Source: a candidate division BRC1 bacterium ADurb.BinA292 (GTDB taxonomy: Bacteria > Sumerlaeota > Sumerlaeia > MVZB01). Taken from it: 19,515 nucleotides of DNA. The stretch spans positions 1-19,515 of the forward strand of contig MVZB01000033.1 in assembly GCA_002068205.1 (NCBI GenBank). The letters run 5' to 3'. Shown here one piece after another: positions 5,456 through 12,728 of this stretch. The position numbers and the translations under genes were made by a program. The notes below the pieces were generated by a model. It was not told the DNA's origin. It searched no databases and saw only the letters and a list, made by a program, of their open reading frames with translations. The stretch's first letter is position 1, and every line of letters starts with the position of its first letter.

Positions 5456-8400
5456 ATGGCCGAAAAACCGCTGCGAATCGCTCTGCACTGCCTGCTGCTG
5501 GAATCGCCGGCCATCGACCGGCGCCAGCTTGAGGATGCCCTGCAGGCGAGTTATCCCGACAGTTCGGTGACGCCGCGGGATTCGCCCCGGGCGGCGCAGG
5601 AAGCGCTGCGCGTCTCGGTCTACGATCTGGTGCTGCTCTGCCTGGCGCCGCTCTCGGACGAGCACGGCGCGCTGCTCGAGGCGCTGCTCGCCCACCCCAC
5701 GCCGATGCCGGCCATTCTGATCATCGCGCCGGGCACGGAGGAAGCGCTGTTCGAACTGATGCCGCGGCTACCCGGTGAATGGGAGGTGCTCGATTCGAGC
5801 CAACTGACCGTCACCGGGCTGCACCGGCGGATCCAGAAGGCGATCGAGACGCACCAGCAACAGTGGGCGCTGCGCCATCTGCAGAGCGCCTTCCAGAGTT
5901 CGCTCGCGCGCTACCGCAATCTGTTCGATGAAGTGCCCGATCTGATCTTCATCTGCGACCGGTCGGGTTGCCTGCTCGACGTCAACTCGACAGCGCACCG
6001 GCTGTTCGGCCGCGACAAGGAAGAGATCCTGATGCGGCCGATTTTCGAAGTCTTCGGCATGGCGCGCGAGGATTTCGATCGGCTGCTCGAACGCGCGCTC
6101 GCCCAGGACGGGCCGATCCAGGATATCGAAATCAAATACCATCACCCCTCGGGCCAGATCATCTACGGCCTGACGCATCTGATCCGCTGGCAGTCCGACG
6201 GCGGGCGACCGCTCCAGTTCCAGGGGGTGATCAAGGATATTTCCCCGCACAAGCGCCTGGAACAACAACTGCGCCAGAGCGAGGACAAATACAAGACCCT
6301 CTATGATCTGGCGCGCATCACCGTTTCGTCCTTGAAACTGGAAGAGGTGGTCGACCGCTCGCTGAACCTGATCCACTCGTGTTGTCAGGCCAAGGGCGCA
6401 CTGTTGCTGCTCAACCGGCAGGAGGACGAACTCGTGCTGGTGGGCGCCACGGCGGGCCACGAAATCCTGGCGCGCGAGGGCGTGGATGAAGCCCTCCCGC
6501 GCGTGGGCCAGGGCGTGCTCGGGCGGCTCGCCATCGGCAGGGGGCTGCATGTGCTGGAGCGCGATGAGCTGGCCGAACTGCCGCCGCGGCTGCGCGACTG
6601 GCTGGTCGCGATCGAGCCCGAACAGGTCGTCGCGATCACGCTGGGCCACAACAACCCGACACTGCCCGCGTCGCTGCTGCTGATGGCCCTGAGCGAGGAT
6701 TGGATTGATGACGAGTCGCGCGAGCTGCTCGCGGGGCTCGCCACCACGCTCGAGATGGGCATGACCAACTGTTTCCACTACGCCAACTCGCTGGAGACCG
6801 AACAGCGCTACCGCGACCTGTGGGAAAATGCGCCGGCGTTCTTCATCAGCATCCTGCGCGGCGGCATCATTTTCGAAATCAACCGGACCGCCGCCGCCGC
6901 CCTCGGCTACGAGCAGACCGCGCTGGTCGGCCAGCCGATGCGTCGGCTCGTCCATCCCGACGATCACGAGCTGTTTGACCGCATGCATCGGCTGCTGCTC
7001 GAAACCGGCCAGCCTCAGGGCTATGAGCTGCGGCTGGTCCGCGCCGGCGGCCAGCCGATGGTCGTCAGCGTCAATTCCGAACCCCTGCTCGACCATCGCG
7101 GCGGCACGATCGGCGAAAAAAGCGTCCTGGCCGACATCACTCGCGACCGCGAGATGAGCGAGCGGCTGCGCGACTATGCCGAAAATCTCGAACGCATGGT
7201 GCAGGAACGCACCGTCGAACTGACCCAGACGACCAATTTCCTCAACGGGATTCTGGAGGGCTCGACCGAGTATGCCATCGTCGGCCTCGACGGCGACGGC
7301 ACCTTCCTGACGTTCAACCACGGCGCGCAGCTTCTGTTCGGCTACGACGCCGCCGAAATGGTCGGCGCCCAGAAACTCGAGCTGCTGATCAACCTGGAGC
7401 ACTCGCCGTGGGCCAGTTCGGCCGAGCTGTTCCGCGCCGTGGACCGGGAGAACGTGCTGGTCCACGAGACGCCGATGCGCACGGCGCACGGCCGCCACGT
7501 GATCGGCCTGCTGACGATCAACCGGCTCAAGGCGCCGGCGGCGAACAACCTGACCTACGTCGCGATCATCCGCGACATCACCGAGCAGAAGGAACTGGAG
7601 GACCTGCTCAAGCTCTACACGGAAAACCTGCAGCAGTTGATCGAGGAGAAAACCCGCGAACTGGACCAGAAACACATCCAGTTGATCCAGTCGAGCAAGC
7701 TGGCGACGCTGGGCGAGATGGCGACCGGCATCGCGCACGAGCTGAATCAGCCGCTGTCGGGCATCCGCACGCGCGCGCAGTTCATCCTCAAGGCGATCGA
7801 GCGCGATCAGGCGACGATCGAACGCATCATCGCGGCGCAGCAGGAAATCGTGCAGCTCGTCGACCGGATGTCGCTCATTATCCACCACATGCGGATTTTC
7901 GCGCGCCAGGACCAGCAGAATTTTGTTCCGTTCCGCCTCGTCCAGTCCGTCGATGGCGCGCTCAGCCTGCTCGGCGAGCAGTTGCGGATCCACGCGATCC
8001 ATGTCGAGCGCCAGATCGAGGACAACCTGCCGATGGTTTACGGCGAGCCGTTGCAAATCGAGCAGGTGATTCTGAATCTGCTGTCCAACGCGCGCGACTC
8101 GATGGACGAGCGGGCCGAAGCGCTGCGCGGCCAGCAGAACGGCGAGCGCCACTACCAGAAACGCCTCAAGCTCACGCTGCGGCGGGTCGGCGACAAGGAA
8201 CTCTGCCTCGAGGTGCGCGACAACGGCGTCGGGATGAACGACGAAACCCAACGCAAGATCTTCGAACCCTTCTTCACGACCAAGCCGGTCGGACGCGGGA
8301 CGGGCCTGGGGTTGTCGATCAGCTACGGGATCCTGACCAATCACAAGGGGCGGATGGATTTCAAGTCGCGCGAGGGGGAGGGGACGACGTTCCGAGTCTA

Positions 8401-8473
8401 TCTGCCAATCTGGGATGGCCGCTCGGCCCGCCGCGCGGTCGAGGAATCGGTCGAGGGCGAACTGATTATTTAG
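5456..8473 (+). CDS. Multi-PAS/GAF sensor histidine kinase with degenerate receiver
   Basis: This 1005-residue soluble kinase autophosphorylates a histidine in response to signals sensed by its PAS and GAF domains. Domain order: residues 1-130 resemble a receiver, but the phospho-acceptor Asp is replaced by Cys62 (YDLVLLCLAPL); PAS about 151-265; GAF about 277-442; PAS about 450-564; PAS about 592-711; a helical linker; and HisKA with LGEMATGIAHELNQPLSGI around His761. The HATPase domain has the N box with N878 (NLLSNARDS), the G1 box DNGVGM (922-927) and the G2 box GTGLGLS (948-954). The HisKA motif is of the NtrB/DctB type that often serves sigma-54 activators. No transmembrane helix is seen, so sensing is probably cytoplasmic. 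The ATG at 5456 is preferred over TTG at 5447. No response regulator gene adjoins it, so it is an orphan here. The ligand is unknown. Confidence 0.93.
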   Translation: MAEKPLRIALHCLLLESPAIDRRQLEDALQASYPDSSVTPRDSPRAAQEALRVSVYDLVLLCLAPLSDEHGALLEALLAHPTPMPAILIIAPGTEEALFELMPRLPGEWEVLDSSQLTVTGLHRRIQKAIETHQQQWALRHLQSAFQSSLARYRNLFDEVPDLIFICDRSGCLLDVNSTAHRLFGRDKEEILMRPIFEVFGMAREDFDRLLERALAQDGPIQDIEIKYHHPSGQIIYGLTHLIRWQSDGGRPLQFQGVIKDISPHKRLEQQLRQSEDKYKTLYDLARITVSSLKLEEVVDRSLNLIHSCCQAKGALLLLNRQEDELVLVGATAGHEILAREGVDEALPRVGQGVLGRLAIGRGLHVLERDELAELPPRLRDWLVAIEPEQVVAITLGHNNPTLPASLLLMALSEDWIDDESRELLAGLATTLEMGMTNCFHYANSLETEQRYRDLWENAPAFFISILRGGIIFEINRTAAAALGYEQTALVGQPMRRLVHPDDHELFDRMHRLLLETGQPQGYELRLVRAGGQPMVVSVNSEPLLDHRGGTIGEKSVLADITRDREMSERLRDYAENLERMVQERTVELTQTTNFLNGILEGSTEYAIVGLDGDGTFLTFNHGAQLLFGYDAAEMVGAQKLELLINLEHSPWASSAELFRAVDRENVLVHETPMRTAHGRHVIGLLTINRLKAPAANNLTYVAIIRDITEQKELEDLLKLYTENLQQLIEEKTRELDQKHIQLIQSSKLATLGEMATGIAHELNQPLSGIRTRAQFILKAIERDQATIERIIAAQQEIVQLVDRMSLIIHHMRIFARQDQQNFVPFRLVQSVDGALSLLGEQLRIHAIHVERQIEDNLPMVYGEPLQIEQVILNLLSNARDSMDERAEALRGQQNGERHYQKRLKLTLRRVGDKELCLEVRDNGVGMNDETQRKIFEPFFTTKPVGRGTGLGLSISYGILTNHKGRMDFKSREGEGTTFRVYLPIWDGRSARRAVEESVEGELII

Positions 8474-8503
8474 CCGATCCCCGCGTCGAGGGACGAAAAT
8501 ACG

Positions 8504-8537
8504 GAGTGAGCTTCACGCGACGCCTGCGGCGTCACTC
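8504..8537. repeat. Hairpin-forming inverted repeat downstream of the kinase
   Basis: GACGCC (8519-8524) and GGCGTC (8528-8533) form a 6-bp stem around TGC. An alternative pairing joins GAGTGA (8504-8509) with TCACTC (8532-8537). No T-run follows, so it is at most a weak terminator; it may be part of the repeat-rich intergenic DNA between the kinase and acpS. The partial repeat-A-like string CGTCGAGGGACGAAA lies just upstream (8484-8498). Confidence 0.4.
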
Positions 8538-8567
8538 TGAACGGACGAGAATAGGTGGCCGTGTAGA

Positions 8568-8658
8568 ACCGATCCAAACGGCCCAGGCCTTGCCGGACCG
8601 ATCAGCCGGCCAGCCTCGTCAGGGACGGCAGACTTCAGCCCGCCACTTCAGTGGCGGG
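8568..8658. repeat. REP-like dispersed element, copy 1
   Basis: This 91-base segment aligns along its whole length with 19426-19515 with only a one-base gap. It is strongest in the final 41 bases (8618-8658), which are identical apart from that gap. The conserved end reads GACGGCAGACTTCAG followed by CCCGCCACT-TC-AGTGGCGGG (8639-8658), a 9-bp perfect hairpin. The short length, terminal hairpin and intergenic position resemble REP/RAYT-type or non-autonomous IS200/IS605-like elements. No transposase lies in the window. Confidence 0.8.
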
Positions 8659-8716
8659 ATCCGGGGTACCAGGAGCAACAGAGTCCCGCAGGGGCGGCAG
8701 AATAATTCGGTCCGAT

Positions 8717-8739
8717 CACGAGGACGAGGGACGAAGATT
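8717..8739 (+). repeat. Low-complexity dispersed repeat, family A, copy 4
   Basis: Bases 8717-8734 read CACGAGGACGAGGGACGA and match 11995-12012 exactly. The preceding bases CCGATCACGAGGACG are the inverted counterpart of the CGTCCTCGTGATCG core of copy 3. It lies immediately upstream of the acpS ribosome binding site. Confidence 0.7.
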
Positions 8740-8758
8740 ATGCCGGGGAGAACACACG

Positions 8759-9139
8759 ATGGCCATCCTTGGCACCGGCTTTGACCAGACCGAACTGAGC
8801 CGCATCCGCGACGCAATCGCGCGGTTCGGCGACCGGTTCCTCAACCGCTGCTATACGGCGGAGGAACTCCGCTTCGCCTTCCTGCAAAAGGATCCGGTCC
8901 CCCGCCTCGCCGCGCGCTATGCCGCCAAGGAAGCCGGCTCCAAGGCGCTCGGCACCGGGATCGCCCGCGGCATCCTCTGGCGCGAAATCGAGGTGACGCG
9001 CCGACCCGGCGAGCGCCCGCTGATCCACTTCCACGGCCGCGCCGCCCAGCGCGCCGCGCGCATGGGCATCCGCCGCGCGCACGTCTCGCTGACGCACAGC
9101 CGCGAACTGGGCGCGGCGATGGTCATCGTGGAGGACTGA
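8759..9139 (+). CDS. acpS: Holo-[acyl-carrier-protein] synthase (4'-phosphopantetheinyl transferase)
   Basis: AcpS moves the 4'-phosphopantetheine arm from coenzyme A onto a serine of acyl carrier protein, activating it for fatty acid synthesis in the cytoplasm. The 126-residue length is typical. The N-terminal ILGTGFDQTELSRI carries the metal-binding Asp9. RLAARYAAKEAGSKALGTGI contains Glu58, the second metal ligand. GILWREIEVTRRPGERPLIHFHG and AHVSLTHSRELGAAMVIVED complete the family pattern. I place the start at ATG 8759, preceded by GGGGAG (8745-8750). An in-frame upstream ATG at 8651 would add 36 residues read from repeat DNA with no family match. It stands alone between repeat-rich gaps and converges with the minus-strand radical SAM gene. 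FDQTEL replaces the more usual TDIVEI but keeps the aspartate. Confidence 0.92.
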   Translation: MAILGTGFDQTELSRIRDAIARFGDRFLNRCYTAEELRFAFLQKDPVPRLAARYAAKEAGSKALGTGIARGILWREIEVTRRPGERPLIHFHGRAAQRAARMGIRRAHVSLTHSRELGAAMVIVED

Positions 9140-9202
9140 AATTCACGTCCGGCGGAAGATCCAAGCCACACAAGCTGACCCCCGCCCCCCCACTCGCCAC
9201 TT

Positions 9203-9228
9203 TGTCCCTTACGTCCCTTATGTCCCTT
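9203..9228. repeat. Short tandem repeat, family B, copy 1
   Basis: Three tandem units TGTCCCTT / ACGTCCCTT / ATGTCCCTT lie between acpS and the convergent radical SAM gene. The same units in a different order recur at 11949-11972. There is no hairpin and no coding frame. Confidence 0.7.
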
Positions 9229-9236
9229 GCAGCCGG

Positions 9237-10061
9237 CTATTCCCGGTAGACCGAGACAAACGGCACGTCGGTCAACTCGCGCAGCCGCGCCTCCGCCCAG
9301 CACGCTTCGGCCGGTGTCACCACTTTTAACTGACGCTTCTCGAACGGGCAGGCCGCCGAGTCGTGATCGCCGCGGCTGGCCCGATACCAGCCCAGCGGAT
9401 ACGGCCGGCGCGGCGTGTTCAGGTGCACTTCGTCCGGCCCGATCCGTCGGATCAGCGGCGCCCAGGCCTCTACCTCCGCGATGTTGGCCGGCAGGAACAT
9501 GACCTGCAGCAGGAGCTTGCCGGCGAATTCGCGCCGCAGCTCGACAATTCCCCGCACGATCGCTTCCAGCGAAATCCCCGGCGCCGGCCGGTTGATCCGG
9601 GCCAGCATCGCGTCGTCGGGCGCATCCAGCTTGCAGGCGATCATGTCGACGCCGGCGACCCCCCGGCGGACCTCCGGATCGCTGAACTGCGTCGCGTTGC
9701 TGAGAATCAGGATCGGTTTTGTGGTCGCGGCGCGGATCTCGCCGATGATCGCCGCCAGATTGGTCGCCAGCGTCGGCTCGCCGCTGCCCGAGATCGTGAC
9801 GACGTCGACCGCCGCCCAGTCGACGCCGCGCAGATCCTCGCGCACCCAGGCGGCCGGAATGAACTCCCTCCGCTCGGCGGTGACCCGCTGAATGCGGCCA
9901 AGCTGGCAATAGATGCAGTCAAACGAACAGGTGGAGATTTCGACGATCGGATCGATGCCGAGCGACCGGCCGAAACGCCACGACGCGACCGGGCCGTAAA
10001 CGGTCGAGGGTCGAGCGGCGGACGCGTCCGTCGGGGGCGTGGCCGTGCTGGGGTCGGTCAT
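9237..10061 (-). CDS. Radical SAM protein, TYW1-like/COG0731 type
   Basis: This 274-residue protein contains the radical SAM cluster motif CSFDCIYC (Cys45, Cys49, Cys52), which binds a [4Fe-4S] cluster for reductive cleavage of S-adenosylmethionine. The opening VYGPVASWRFGRSLGID (21-37) and the SAM-contacting GSGEPT (92-97) are typical of the COG0731 Fe-S oxidoreductases related to the wyosine enzyme TYW1. In bacteria the substrate of this group is unknown, so I give no gene symbol. Residues 1-20 are a Pro/Ala/Thr-rich extension, but no better start is present downstream. No strong Shine-Dalgarno is visible. Its ATG lies inside the apparent end of the PEP-CTERM gene; a TGA in another frame (10061-10063) overlaps this ATG by one base, which suggests translational coupling to the upstream gene in an unshifted ancestor. 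Confidence 0.85.
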   Translation of the reverse strand: MTDPSTATPPTDASAARPSTVYGPVASWRFGRSLGIDPIVEISTCSFDCIYCQLGRIQRVTAERREFIPAAWVREDLRGVDWAAVDVVTISGSGEPTLATNLAAIIGEIRAATTKPILILSNATQFSDPEVRRGVAGVDMIACKLDAPDDAMLARINRPAPGISLEAIVRGIVELRREFAGKLLLQVMFLPANIAEVEAWAPLIRRIGPDEVHLNTPRRPYPLGWYRASRGDHDSAACPFEKRQLKVVTPAEACWAEARLRELTDVPFVSVYRE

Positions 10062-10584
10062 CAGGCTGCGGGGCGGACTCCCGGCGTGCCGCGCTGGCTG
10101 GGCGGCGACGCCTCAACATCACGATACCAAGGCTGCCGCTCCCCAGCATCAGGATTGTCATTGGCTCGGGGACGACGGGACCGCCGCCACTTCCGTTGAT
10201 CCGCCAGACGTAATTGTAGCGCCCCGCGGCCGCTTCGGTGTGGTCGCTCACATACGCCGAAAAACTATACCCCTGCTTGAGCGCATCCAGATAGTAGTCG
10301 CCCTGCTTGAAGTCCTCGTGGTGCGGCTTGGCAAGGTAGCGCGTGTCGCCCCAGCCATCGAGCCAGGCGTTGTGGTTAATCGTGTCGCGTTCGGTCGAGA
10401 TGGCGTAATCGGTGTAATGGCCGCCGAAGATCAGCGCCGCCGCCTCGCGGGCCGACAGGACGCGGGGGTTCTCCTTCCAGCTCGGGCCGTCGCTGACTTG
10501 AAAGAGCCCGACATAGACCGGAATGGCCCCGGCGTTGAGCGCCAGTGCGAGGAAGGCGAGCGAGAGAAACAGACGGACGCGCAT
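9919..10584 (-). CDS. PEP-CTERM sorting-domain protein, apparent read-through at 3' end
   Basis: This is a secreted protein with an exosortase sorting signal. Residues 1-20 (MRVRLFLSLAFLALALNAGA) are a classic signal peptide. The mature part (21-137) is a small domain with AREAAALIFGGHYTDYAIST and NHNAWLDGWGDTRY, found in uncharacterised PEP-CTERM proteins. VVPEPMTILMLGSGSLGIV (137-155) followed by four arginines (158-161) is the PEP-CTERM anchor, cleaved by an exosortase at the outer surface. The ATG at 10584 has AGGAG a few bases upstream. Oddly, the frame stays open for 60 Arg-rich residues after the anchor and overlaps the radical SAM gene by 143 bases. Such proteins normally stop just after the basic tail, so a frameshift, real or in the assembly, is likely. 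Expected natural end: about 10061-10100. Confidence 0.8.
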   Translation of the reverse strand: MRVRLFLSLAFLALALNAGAIPVYVGLFQVSDGPSWKENPRVLSAREAAALIFGGHYTDYAISTERDTINHNAWLDGWGDTRYLAKPHHEDFKQGDYYLDALKQGYSFSAYVSDHTEAAAGRYNYVWRINGSGGGPVVPEPMTILMLGSGSLGIVMLRRRRPASAARRESAPQPDDRPQHGHAPDGRVRRSTLDRLRPGRVVAFRPVARHRSDRRNLHLFV

Positions 10585-10833
10585 CGAGACTCCTGGACTC
10601 CTCAATCGGCTGCACGGCGATATAGCCGGAGCAAGGGCCGGACCAGATGCCGGGAGCACCAGCGGCAGGAACTCATCAGATCGGCAAGTTCTTCATTCTC
10701 AGCCATCCGGGCCCGTCGAGGCAAAACGGCGCCGAAGCACGCGTCCGAACCAGATCCTCGCCACGCGCCCTCTTGCCGCCGCCTCGTCTGCATCGGGTTG
10801 CACATCGCTCCGATGGACTTCGTGTCCCTTTGA
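10585..10833. other. Intergenic region between PEP-CTERM and membrane protein genes
   Basis: This is a 249-base gap on the minus-strand unit. The only support I find is the PEP-CTERM ribosome binding site next to its ATG (GGAGTCCAGGAGTC on the minus strand). No T-rich terminator, repeat or RNA gene is seen. Plus-strand open frames crossing it are shadows with no recognisable domains. Confidence 0.4.
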
Positions 10834-11772
10834 TCACAGCGCAATGCCCCATAACCCGACGGTCAACCCGGCGGCGAGGGCCTCGCTGATCACGATAAGG
10901 ATCGAAAGCGGGAGAAACTGTTGGACCGCGTGGCGCGCATGGCCCTCGCGCGCCGCCAGCAGCGCCAAAATCGACATCACCAGCGGCAGCAGTAGCCCCA
11001 GGACCAGCCGCAGCGTCAGGAACTGATACGAGGTGGTCAACACCGTATCCCAGAAATGGCGGGGGCTGACCGGATCGAAGGCGGCCCCGACGCCCAGGCT
11101 CAGGCCGATGGCGATCATGCGCAGCAGGATCGCCGGCAGGATCCAGGCGGCGGTCGCCGTGACCCTCGCCGCCTGGCGCAGGTCGTGCTCCCCGGCCGGC
11201 TCATCCGGGTCGGCGCGCCAGCCGATCAGCCCCAGGCCATAAAGCGCCAGCGCCTGCAGGACGCTGGCGCTGAGCAGCGCCGCCGCCAGCGAGAGCCACA
11301 GCAGTTGGGGAACGACCGCGCGCAACGGGTCCTTGGCGGCGAACCAGAGACTCAGATGCCGCGCAGCCAGGACGATCGCGGCGGCGTGGACCGCGGTGGC
11401 AACCATCGCGCCGAGCACGTGGGCCGCCGGCCGGCGCCCACGCGCCGGCGCGCCGTTGACCCAGACCACCTCCTCCGCCTGCGATCGAACGACGAACGGA
11501 GGCGACCGCGGCGGATGCCGCGCCAGCCAGGCGTAGCCCACCCAGAGCAGCGCCAGCGTGAACGCCAGCACGAGCATCGTGGCGTGATAGCCCGGTCCCA
11601 TCGCCGGGCCGGCCGCGCCCAGCATGCCCAGCGAGAGGAGGTAGGCGGCCAGGGCGAACGCCCCCGCCGCGTGGGCTCGGCGCGCCCCCGGCCGGGCCCA
11701 GCCCCACGCCACGCACAGGCCCGCCCCCGCCAGGCCCCACTGCAGCCCTAACATATGCACGAGGATGAACAA
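10834..11772 (-). CDS. Uncharacterised polytopic membrane protein (about 8 TM helices)
   Basis: I do not recognise this family. The protein is very hydrophobic and Ala/Leu-rich, with about eight predicted membrane segments. There are three in the first third, then a charged loop (RSQAEEVVWVNGAPARGRRP), two long helices around AAHVLGAMVATAVHAAAIVL and QLLWLSLAAALLSASVLQAL, and three near the C-terminus. No catalytic motif or cofactor-ligand pattern stands out. The frame is open up to a TTG at 11871. I prefer TTG at 11772 because GGGAG lies eight bases upstream, the first helix stays intact, and a promoter-like TTCAAA-N17-TACAAC sits inside the longer version; ATG at 11754 is another option. 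It shares strand with the PEP-CTERM and radical SAM genes but is separated by 249 bases, so functional linkage is uncertain. Confidence 0.72.
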   Translation of the reverse strand: MFILVHMLGLQWGLAGAGLCVAWGWARPGARRAHAAGAFALAAYLLSLGMLGAAGPAMGPGYHATMLVLAFTLALLWVGYAWLARHPPRSPPFVVRSQAEEVVWVNGAPARGRRPAAHVLGAMVATAVHAAAIVLAARHLSLWFAAKDPLRAVVPQLLWLSLAAALLSASVLQALALYGLGLIGWRADPDEPAGEHDLRQAARVTATAAWILPAILLRMIAIGLSLGVGAAFDPVSPRHFWDTVLTTSYQFLTLRLVLGLLLPLVMSILALLAAREGHARHAVQQFLPLSILIVISEALAAGLTVGLWGIAL

Positions 11773-11948
11773 GCAGGCGGCTCCCGGGATGGCGGAGTCA
11801 GTCGGCGCGAGGTCCGTCAGCGTTGTAGCACAAGCGGCGGCGATTTTGAATCGGGCCGGCACGGCTGGCAAGCCACGGTGAGCGAAGGCGGGACGGCCAG
11901 GAAATCCTGCCGGATTATTCAGGTTCCCTTATGACTTCTGGGCCCCGT

Positions 11949-11972
11949 TTCCTTATGTCCCTTACGTCCCTT
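11949..11972. repeat. Short tandem repeat, family B, copy 2
   Basis: The units TTCCTT, ATGTCCCTT and ACGTCCCTT match those at 9203-9228 but in swapped order. The two copies bracket the minus-strand block radical SAM - PEP-CTERM - membrane protein. Confidence 0.65.
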
Positions 11973-11994
11973 CCGCTCCCGAGAAACAGCCGTC

Positions 11995-12019
11995 CACGAG
12001 GACGAGGGACGAGAGACGC
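11995..12019 (+). repeat. Low-complexity dispersed repeat, family A, copy 5
   Basis: CACGAGGACGAGGGACGA at 11995-12012 is an exact 18-base match to 8717-8734 and is followed by GAGACG. It lies in intergenic DNA just beyond the 3' end of the Rrf2 regulator gene. Confidence 0.7.
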
Positions 12020-12106
12020 ATGTGGCGCTGGGAGAAAAAAATCAGCCGGACGCGGGAGCCCGCGGGCTCGCGCTCCGGCCGGTTTCGCTTGCTTCAAGTC
12101 CTGGGG

Positions 12107-12547
12107 CTAGACGGTCAGCTTGGGCCGCGCCGTCGAGCGCAGCTTGCCGTCAAACCGCACCAGATCGCCGAGCGACGTGTGCTGCAGCGTGTCGAGATAG
12201 CTGGCGGTCTGCTCGACCCAGAATTCATGGAGCGGGCAGGCGCGCTCATCGCTGCAATCGGCCTGACCGAGCAGGCAGCGGCGCGTTTGACCCAGGTTCT
12301 CGATCGCGTTGACGATCTCGTAGAGCGTGATTTCATTGGGATCGCGGGCCAGGCGGAACCCGCCCTTGCTCCCCTTGCGCGATTCGAGAATCTGCATCCG
12401 GACCAGATTTTGCAGAATCTTGCTCAGATAGTGGTGCGGCAGTTCGGCGCTTTGCGCCAGCGTGCCGACAAGGATGAACTGATCACGCGGATAGCGCGCC
12501 AGGATCGACAAGGCGCGAATCGCGTATTCGCTGGTTTGAGAGAACAT
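12107..12547 (-). CDS. Rrf2 family transcriptional regulator with Fe-S type cysteines
   Basis: This 146-residue DNA-binding protein belongs to the Rrf2 family. The N-terminal winged helix-turn-helix covers about 1-75: SEYAIRALSILARYP, the recognition region LPHHYLSKILQNLVRMQIL, and the wing SRKGSKGGFRLAR. Cys91, Cys98 and Cys104 plus His107 lie where IscR (Cys92, Cys98, Cys104, His107) and NsrR hold their iron-sulfur cluster, so a cluster-sensing regulator responding to Fe-S status, nitric oxide or oxygen is likely. The spacing is one residue longer between the first two cysteines than in IscR. It is divergent from metY across a 538-base control region, so both autoregulation and control of methionine genes are plausible. 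The symbol is left empty because IscR, NsrR and CymR-like roles cannot be separated by sequence alone. Confidence 0.9.
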   Translation of the reverse strand: MFSQTSEYAIRALSILARYPRDQFILVGTLAQSAELPHHYLSKILQNLVRMQILESRKGSKGGFRLARDPNEITLYEIVNAIENLGQTRRCLLGQADCSDERACPLHEFWVEQTASYLDTLQHTSLGDLVRFDGKLRSTARPKLTV

Positions 12548-12728
12548 TGCCTCGTTACCTCATGTGAAATGTCTGCCGTGGCAGCCAGGGAGAGCGGGAG
12601 CCAGGGGACGCAGGTGATGAGTGGGGCGCTCACTCAAAGCGGGTTGGCGGCTCCGGCGCCCCGATCCGGAACCGAGTGGCGGCAGATGAAAGAAAGCCCC
12701 GGAACAGCGGGCATCCCAGTGCATTCCT

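Larger units (their letters stand above)
11773..12106. other. Repeat-rich intergenic region between membrane protein and Rrf2 genes
   Basis: This is a 334-base gap. On the minus strand a candidate promoter for the membrane protein (TTCAAA-N17-TACAAC) lies at about 11812-11851. Family B repeat units are at 11949-11972 and a family A copy at 11995-12019, directly downstream of the Rrf2 gene. No terminator with a clear T-run was identified. Confidence 0.5.

Noticed and set aside
5768..8344. Very long minus-strand open frame opposite the sensor kinase
   Set aside because: It is a shadow of the kinase gene in GC-rich DNA: its composition is Arg/Asp/Ala/Leu-rich with no recognisable domain, while the plus frame has a full set of kinase motifs.
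8651..8758. Longer acpS start at 8651
   Set aside because: The added 36 residues come from the REP-like and family A repeats and do not match the AcpS N-terminus; a good ribosome binding site precedes 8759.
9203..9228. CRISPR-like spacing of TGTCCCTT units
   Set aside because: The units are 8-9 bases and directly adjacent, with no spacers, and no cas genes are present.
10039..10833. 264-codon plus-strand open frame opposite the PEP-CTERM gene
   Set aside because: It has no domain or membrane logic, while the opposite strand has a signal peptide, a PEP-CTERM anchor and a ribosome binding site.
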